Of a stretch of DNA of 37,364 bases, positions 33,915 to 37,364 are shown one piece after another. Position numbers and translations under genes: made by a program. Source of the DNA: an uncultured Gammaproteobacteria bacterium (GTDB lineage: Bacteria; Pseudomonadota; Gammaproteobacteria; GCA-001735895). Below the pieces are notes generated by a model. The model was not told the DNA's origin. It saw nothing but the letters and a program-made list of their open reading frames with translations, and did no database searches. The stretch covers positions 1 through 37,364 of the forward strand of contig CAJXUC010000032.1 in the NCBI GenBank assembly GCA_913061315.1, read 5' to 3'. Within the stretch, counting starts at the first letter, position 1; every line of letters starts with the position of its first letter.

Positions 33915-34817
33915 TTACTCGTTCACGGCAAAGCGGTGTTCCAGTCGCCGCGTTAATTTGGCTATGGGGTAGCTATAAATAAAGAACCAGGACATTAGCC
34001 AAAGGTACATTGGGATTAAAAACTCACTACGACTTTCGGCCGCAAGTGCATCTTGTGTCAGTGACATACCATCACTGACACCAAGGATAGAAACCAAAGG
34101 TGTTGACATAGTAAGGATACAATACCAGTTCATCCAAGGTGGCAGCATGCGCTTAACACACTGAGGTAGAATAATTTGCCAAATTGTTTGCGTTCTAGAA
34201 AATGCCAAACTTTCGGCTGATTCCCATTGCCCTGTTGGGATTGAGGCAATCGCTCCACGAACAATTTCTGAGATGTTGGCCATAATAGGCAACGACAGTG
34301 CGAATGCCGCCTTCCACCATCCAGGAATATCGAAATCAACACCTGCTATGGTCACCCTAAACGGCATTAATAGCATGATATAAAATAGTAGAACGAGCCA
34401 AGGCGAATTTCGAAAAAGTTGGGTTATTGCCCACGACGACCGACGAATGATTGGATTTAGAGAAATCTGACCAAGACCCAACCAAAGCCCCAAAAAAGTA
34501 CCTAAGGCCATCGCAATAAAACTCACAACAATGTTCAAAACAAATCCGCCTAACTCACCAGGTGGACCGAGAAACATAAGTGGTGTCCATTTGACCAGAG
34601 TAGCGAAAGCCGATTGGTTGGCATCACTTTGTATCTGGGCATAAACAACGTCTACAGAAAGCCAGGCGATTAGAAATATAGCAAAGGCCACTAAAATGCG
34701 CCTATCTGCAGTGATGGTGCCGAAGGTTTCCATTGACCAAGTCTTACTTCCAGCGACCACGAAAGGTTTGAGGACTGGTAAATCTGTTGGCGTTTTAGGC
34801 TTCTGATGTAGTTTCAT
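33915..34817 (-). CDS. Polar amino-acid ABC transporter permease (HisM type)
   Basis: A 300-residue inner-membrane permease. An N-terminal cytoplasmic extension of about 35 residues precedes the first helix. The EAA loop is readable as ESLAFSRTQTIWQIILPQ, near residue 200, and contacts the ATPase. The ribosome site TAGGAG lies eight bases before the ATG. It lies 11 bases after the first permease gene; the two form the heterodimeric pore of a PAAT importer. Confidence 0.94.
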   Translation of the reverse strand: MKLHQKPKTPTDLPVLKPFVVAGSKTWSMETFGTITADRRILVAFAIFLIAWLSVDVVYAQIQSDANQSAFATLVKWTPLMFLGPPGELGGFVLNIVVSFIAMALGTFLGLWLGLGQISLNPIIRRSSWAITQLFRNSPWLVLLFYIMLLMPFRVTIAGVDFDIPGWWKAAFALSLPIMANISEIVRGAIASIPTGQWESAESLAFSRTQTIWQIILPQCVKRMLPPWMNWYCILTMSTPLVSILGVSDGMSLTQDALAAESRSEFLIPMYLWLMSWFFIYSYPIAKLTRRLEHRFAVNE

Positions 34818-34828
34818 TTATTCGGCTC

Positions 34829-35566
34829 CTAATTCCCAAATCCTGGAACTCGAATTGACTTTTCCCAGCGGTGCATGATGGTGACAAGAATACCTACGAG
34901 TATAATGTAGACACCCCATACTACATTCATCATTTCAGGTACATTGTATTCGTCCGACCAAATCTGATTAGATATATAGAGTGTTTCTGGTACGGCAATC
35001 GCGTAAGCAACCGTAGTTGTCTTGATTAGGTTTATGAGGTTGTTATTGAGGGCCGGGAGACAAACTCGATAGGCCAAAGGCATCGTTACATAACAAAACA
35101 CTTGAAAACTAGTGAAGCCAAGCGAGTCTGCAGCTTCAACCATTGATTTAGGCACTGATTCAATGCCAGCACGGAAAATCTCCACATTAAAAGCACCAGC
35201 AAAAAAAGACAACGAGATAACAGCCCAACCGTAACTGGAAAATACACCACCCTCAATACCGGTAACTGATGCTAATGCTGAATCAACCGCAAAATAAAAG
35301 AAGTACAACTGAACTAATGGCGGGGTGTTTCTGAAAAATTGAATATAACCCTGAACAATTCGTCTAATCCATATAAATTTTGACATTTGCAGCCAAGCGC
35401 CACCCATGCCTATTACTATACTCAGGGCCATACAAACTAATGACAAATGGATCGTGGTCCAGATACCGCCAAAGAAACGGTTACGATCCCACTCATCATA
35501 AAAAATAGTTAACTTAATTCCGTGCTCACTATTCAACCACTGGAACCATTCCCAGACTACGTCCAA
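34829..35566 (-). CDS. Polar amino-acid ABC transporter permease (HisQ type)
   Basis: A 245-residue inner-membrane permease with the PAAT signature FFRNTPPLVQLYF and the EAA loop EAADSLGFTSFQVFCYVTMP (about 145-164). It starts at a TTG (35566-35564) preceded at eight bases by CAGGAG (35575-35580); no ATG lies nearby in frame, so the TTG is taken as the start. First of the two pore genes, 89 bases after the binding-protein gene. Confidence 0.93.
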   Translation of the reverse strand: MDVVWEWFQWLNSEHGIKLTIFYDEWDRNRFFGGIWTTIHLSLVCMALSIVIGMGGAWLQMSKFIWIRRIVQGYIQFFRNTPPLVQLYFFYFAVDSALASVTGIEGGVFSSYGWAVISLSFFAGAFNVEIFRAGIESVPKSMVEAADSLGFTSFQVFCYVTMPLAYRVCLPALNNNLINLIKTTTVAYAIAVPETLYISNQIWSDEYNVPEMMNVVWGVYIILVGILVTIMHRWEKSIRVPGFGN

Positions 35567-35596
35567 TTTAACTACTCCTGGGATTAGTAACGAAAC

Positions 35597-35641
35597 TTGA
35601 GAAGAAACAGTTACTATTCAACCGCAACTGCTGCTTCTCAA
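35597..35641 (-). terminator. Hairpin between binding protein and permease genes
   Basis: An outer eight-pair stem (35597-35604 with 35634-35641) and an inner CAGTT/AACTG stem, with small bulges. There is no strong U-run on the minus strand. It is likely an attenuator or RNA-end stabiliser giving more binding protein than permease. Confidence 0.55.
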
Positions 35642-35655
35642 TAAAAACGTGTTAA

Positions 35656-36546
35656 TTACTTCTCGCCAGCTTCGCCAGAATCAAGAACGTCATCACAGAC
35701 TTTATCGCCCGCAATACATTTCTTTTGCATGTCCAGTACCCACTGAGTCTGAGGAACGCCCCATTTTGTTTCTAACTCAGCGATTAAACCCGATTTGTGC
35801 CATTCGATGATTGCTGCAGAAAGCGCTTTACCAAGGGGGGCATCTTTATCTTCCAGACGAACCGCTGTTCCCCATGGAACATTAGCAACCACTGGAGTGG
35901 CAATATTATAGTCAGCCCATTTAACAGGTTCGTTTTGCTTACGTGGAATGAAAGCAGAATCATCATAAATCCAACCAACACAACGTCCGTCTAGAATAGC
36001 AGCTTCGACTTCAGTGACACCTTTAAAAACAATCATGTCAGCGCCATTCTTCAATCCATGATCCTTGTTGTACCAAGCACCTTGAATGCCACAGATTTTT
36101 TTACCGGCAACATCACTCCAACTTTTGATACCAGAGTCTTTATGCGCCAAAACTGCAACACCTGAAGAGTAGTAATTGGGCTGAACAATTCCAACCACTT
36201 CACGTCTACCTGGCTTGTCTGACATAGTCGCAATCATGATGTCAGTTTTACCTTGCTCAAGAAACTGCATGCGGTTAGACGCAACTACGACCACTAATTC
36301 AACTTCAATGGTTTTACCGGCCTTGTCACCTATACGTTTAGCAAGATTCCTAATCATGTCGATTTCCATACCGACAACATTACCTGCGGTATCACGCATA
36401 CCCCAGGGGGCATAGTCAGCTTTTACGCCAACAACAAGTTTTCCTTTGGCAATAATGTCAGATAGTGTCCCTGCCGTGGCGGAACCTAAAGACAGGCTGA
36501 GCGCTATAATAGAAGCTGTTGTTAAAACTAATTTTTTAAATCTCAT
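35656..36546 (-). CDS. Polar amino-acid-type ABC transporter substrate-binding protein
   Basis: A 296-residue exported protein of the bacterial solute-binding family 3. The signal sequence is about 1-26 (MRFKKLV...SATA), followed by the family opening LSDIIAKGKLVVGVKADYAPWG and GNVVGMEIDMIRNLAKRIG. A C-terminal cysteine pair (KKCIAGDKVC) could be a disulfide. Ligand not readable; amino acid, betaine-like or other zwitterion possible. The start is the ATG at 36546, with AGGA seven bases upstream, instead of the TTG one codon earlier. It heads the six-gene operon and diverges from the broken RpiR regulator gene. Confidence 0.93.
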   Translation of the reverse strand: MRFKKLVLTTASIIALSLSLGSATAGTLSDIIAKGKLVVGVKADYAPWGMRDTAGNVVGMEIDMIRNLAKRIGDKAGKTIEVELVVVVASNRMQFLEQGKTDIMIATMSDKPGRREVVGIVQPNYYSSGVAVLAHKDSGIKSWSDVAGKKICGIQGAWYNKDHGLKNGADMIVFKGVTEVEAAILDGRCVGWIYDDSAFIPRKQNEPVKWADYNIATPVVANVPWGTAVRLEDKDAPLGKALSAAIIEWHKSGLIAELETKWGVPQTQWVLDMQKKCIAGDKVCDDVLDSGEAGEK

Positions 36547-36682
36547 CAATTTTTCCTATGTTGGTTTTGGGGAAGACCCTTATTGACGGGTGTTTTTATG
36601 AAATATTATTTTGTTACACTAAGTACAATATATTTAACAAACGTTATATAGTCAATTACTAATGTTATACTCCAGTATTTAA

Positions 36683-37303
36683 ATGCTAAAAGTATTAGAC
36701 GCTCTTTTCAACATTGCACCTACTTTGAGGCCCAAACTCAAAAACGTGGCTAAATTAATTTTAGATCAACCTAATGCCGTGGCAACCACTGCGATGCGGG
36801 CACTTGCCAAACAAGCTAGGCTTTGATGGTTATGACCAATTTAAACAGGTATTCCAGTCTACGATTAATGACCCAAGTTTTGAAAGTCGAGCCAGTTGGG
36901 TGCAACAGTCGTCAGAAGCCGAGGGATTACCCTCAGTGGTTCATGATCTGGCAGAGTCAGGCTACAACAATATACAACACTTTTATCAAAACTTGGATAT
37001 GCAAGCAATCAGTAGGGCAGGAGATCTAATTATTAATGCTTCAAGTGTTTATGTGGTTGCCGCAGGTGGTGTTCACTGGATGGCCACTTACTAACGGATA
37101 GCAAAGCAGCACCGCTGGCATCAGGGGCTGATGTCTTAATATTGCAGAAAACCACTAGTCCGCTGTTTTATCCATTGATGGTTTCAGTAGTTTCAGCTAT
37201 TGAAACTTTGATCACCGTTATTGTTGCAAGAAGTGATGAAAAGGTAATTAAAGCAATTTCAGACCATGAAGAGGCTCGAAAAAATAGTATTTACCTGCCC
37301 TGA
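36683..37303 (+). pseudogene. Broken RpiR/MurR-family transcriptional regulator
   Basis: Three reading-frame pieces line up with one RpiR-type regulator. Piece 1 (36683-36826) is the start of the N-terminal helix-turn-helix domain, ending MRALAKQARL-stop. Piece 2, in another frame (to 37094), resumes at LGFDGYDQFKQV and runs through the linker into the SIS domain start (VYVVAAGGVHWMA). Piece 3 (from about 37091, back in the first frame) is the SIS end LTDSKAAPLASGADVL to the stop at 37301-37303. About a dozen residues, including the DNA-recognition helix, and about 60 residues of the SIS core are missing at the two joins. The gene cannot make a working DNA-binding protein. It diverges from the ABC-transporter operon it probably once regulated. 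An assembly deletion near the contig end is a possible alternative. Confidence 0.85.
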
Positions 37304-37315
37304 ATTGAGAACAAC

Positions 37316-37364
37316 CTGTCTCTTATACACATCTCCGAGCCCACGAGACGCTACGCTATCTCGT
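37316..37364 (+). other. Nextera adapter remnant (sequencing artefact)
   Basis: From CTGTCTCTTATACACATCT onward the sequence is the reverse complement of the Nextera read-2 adapter, followed by an eight-base index (GCTACGCT, an i7 index as I recall it) and the start of the P7 flow-cell sequence. Not genomic. Confidence 0.97.

Noticed and set aside
36774..37094. A 106-codon open frame as a small intact gene
   Set aside because: Its apparent ATG arises from a shifted frame; from LGFDGYDQF onward it is the middle part of the broken RpiR gene.
41..37315. tRNA, rRNA, CRISPR arrays, prophage or plasmid functions
   Set aside because: No regular short repeats, structural RNA signatures, integrase, terminase or replication genes were seen.

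Overview
The window is a contig of about 37.3 kb whose two ends are not genomic. Positions 1-40 and 37316-37364 are Illumina Nextera adapter/index sequence, so the real insert is 41-37315. Base composition is A+T-rich by eye and genes are close-packed. A TorT/TorS/TorR system, a Tmm-type trimethylamine (TMA) monooxygenase, a Tdm-type trimethylamine N-oxide (TMAO) demethylase and a TmoX-type TMAO binding protein together suggest a marine heterotrophic bacterium, most likely a gammaproteobacterium because TorTSR is typical of that class. This taxonomic call is inference; there is no rRNA or ribosomal protein gene here.

Layout. 41-1614: a membrane-anchored coiled-coil protein of unknown function. 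2359-6567: a short module on the plus strand with a fused E1 alpha/beta 2-oxoacid dehydrogenase, a FabD-like acyltransferase and an alpha/beta hydrolase. 6633-9599: an enolase-superfamily enzyme divergent from a choline-dehydrogenase-like GMC flavoprotein. 10026-28142: the methylated-amine block, namely tmm, folD, a small membrane protein and a divergent amt, tdm, a universal stress protein, torT, torS, torR, and a TMAO ABC transporter (tmoX, tmoW, tmoV). 28286-29614: a FAD amine/amino-acid oxidase. 30070-36546: a minus-strand operon for a polar amino-acid-type ABC transporter, an enoyl-CoA hydratase and an ADP-forming acyl-CoA synthetase. 36683-37303: a broken RpiR-type regulator that would have been divergent to this operon.

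How the genes fit together. TMAO enters through TmoXWV, or is made from TMA by Tmm. Tdm demethylates it to dimethylamine, passing the one-carbon unit to tetrahydrofolate or formaldehyde, and FolD oxidises methylene-THF. The Amt-like channel could move ammonium or a methylated amine. TorT/TorS/TorR, known in E. coli as the TMAO sensor that switches on TMAO respiration, here sits between tdm and tmoX with no torCAD reductase genes in the window. The simplest reading is that it has been re-used to control TMAO catabolism. The genes for dimethylamine and monomethylamine oxidation are not in this window.

The most interesting points are the TorTSR-TMAO catabolism linkage with candidate operators, the divergent Amt with its small partner protein, the E1/acyltransferase/hydrolase module whose acyltransferase has lost the carboxylate-binding arginine, and the doubly deleted RpiR pseudogene.
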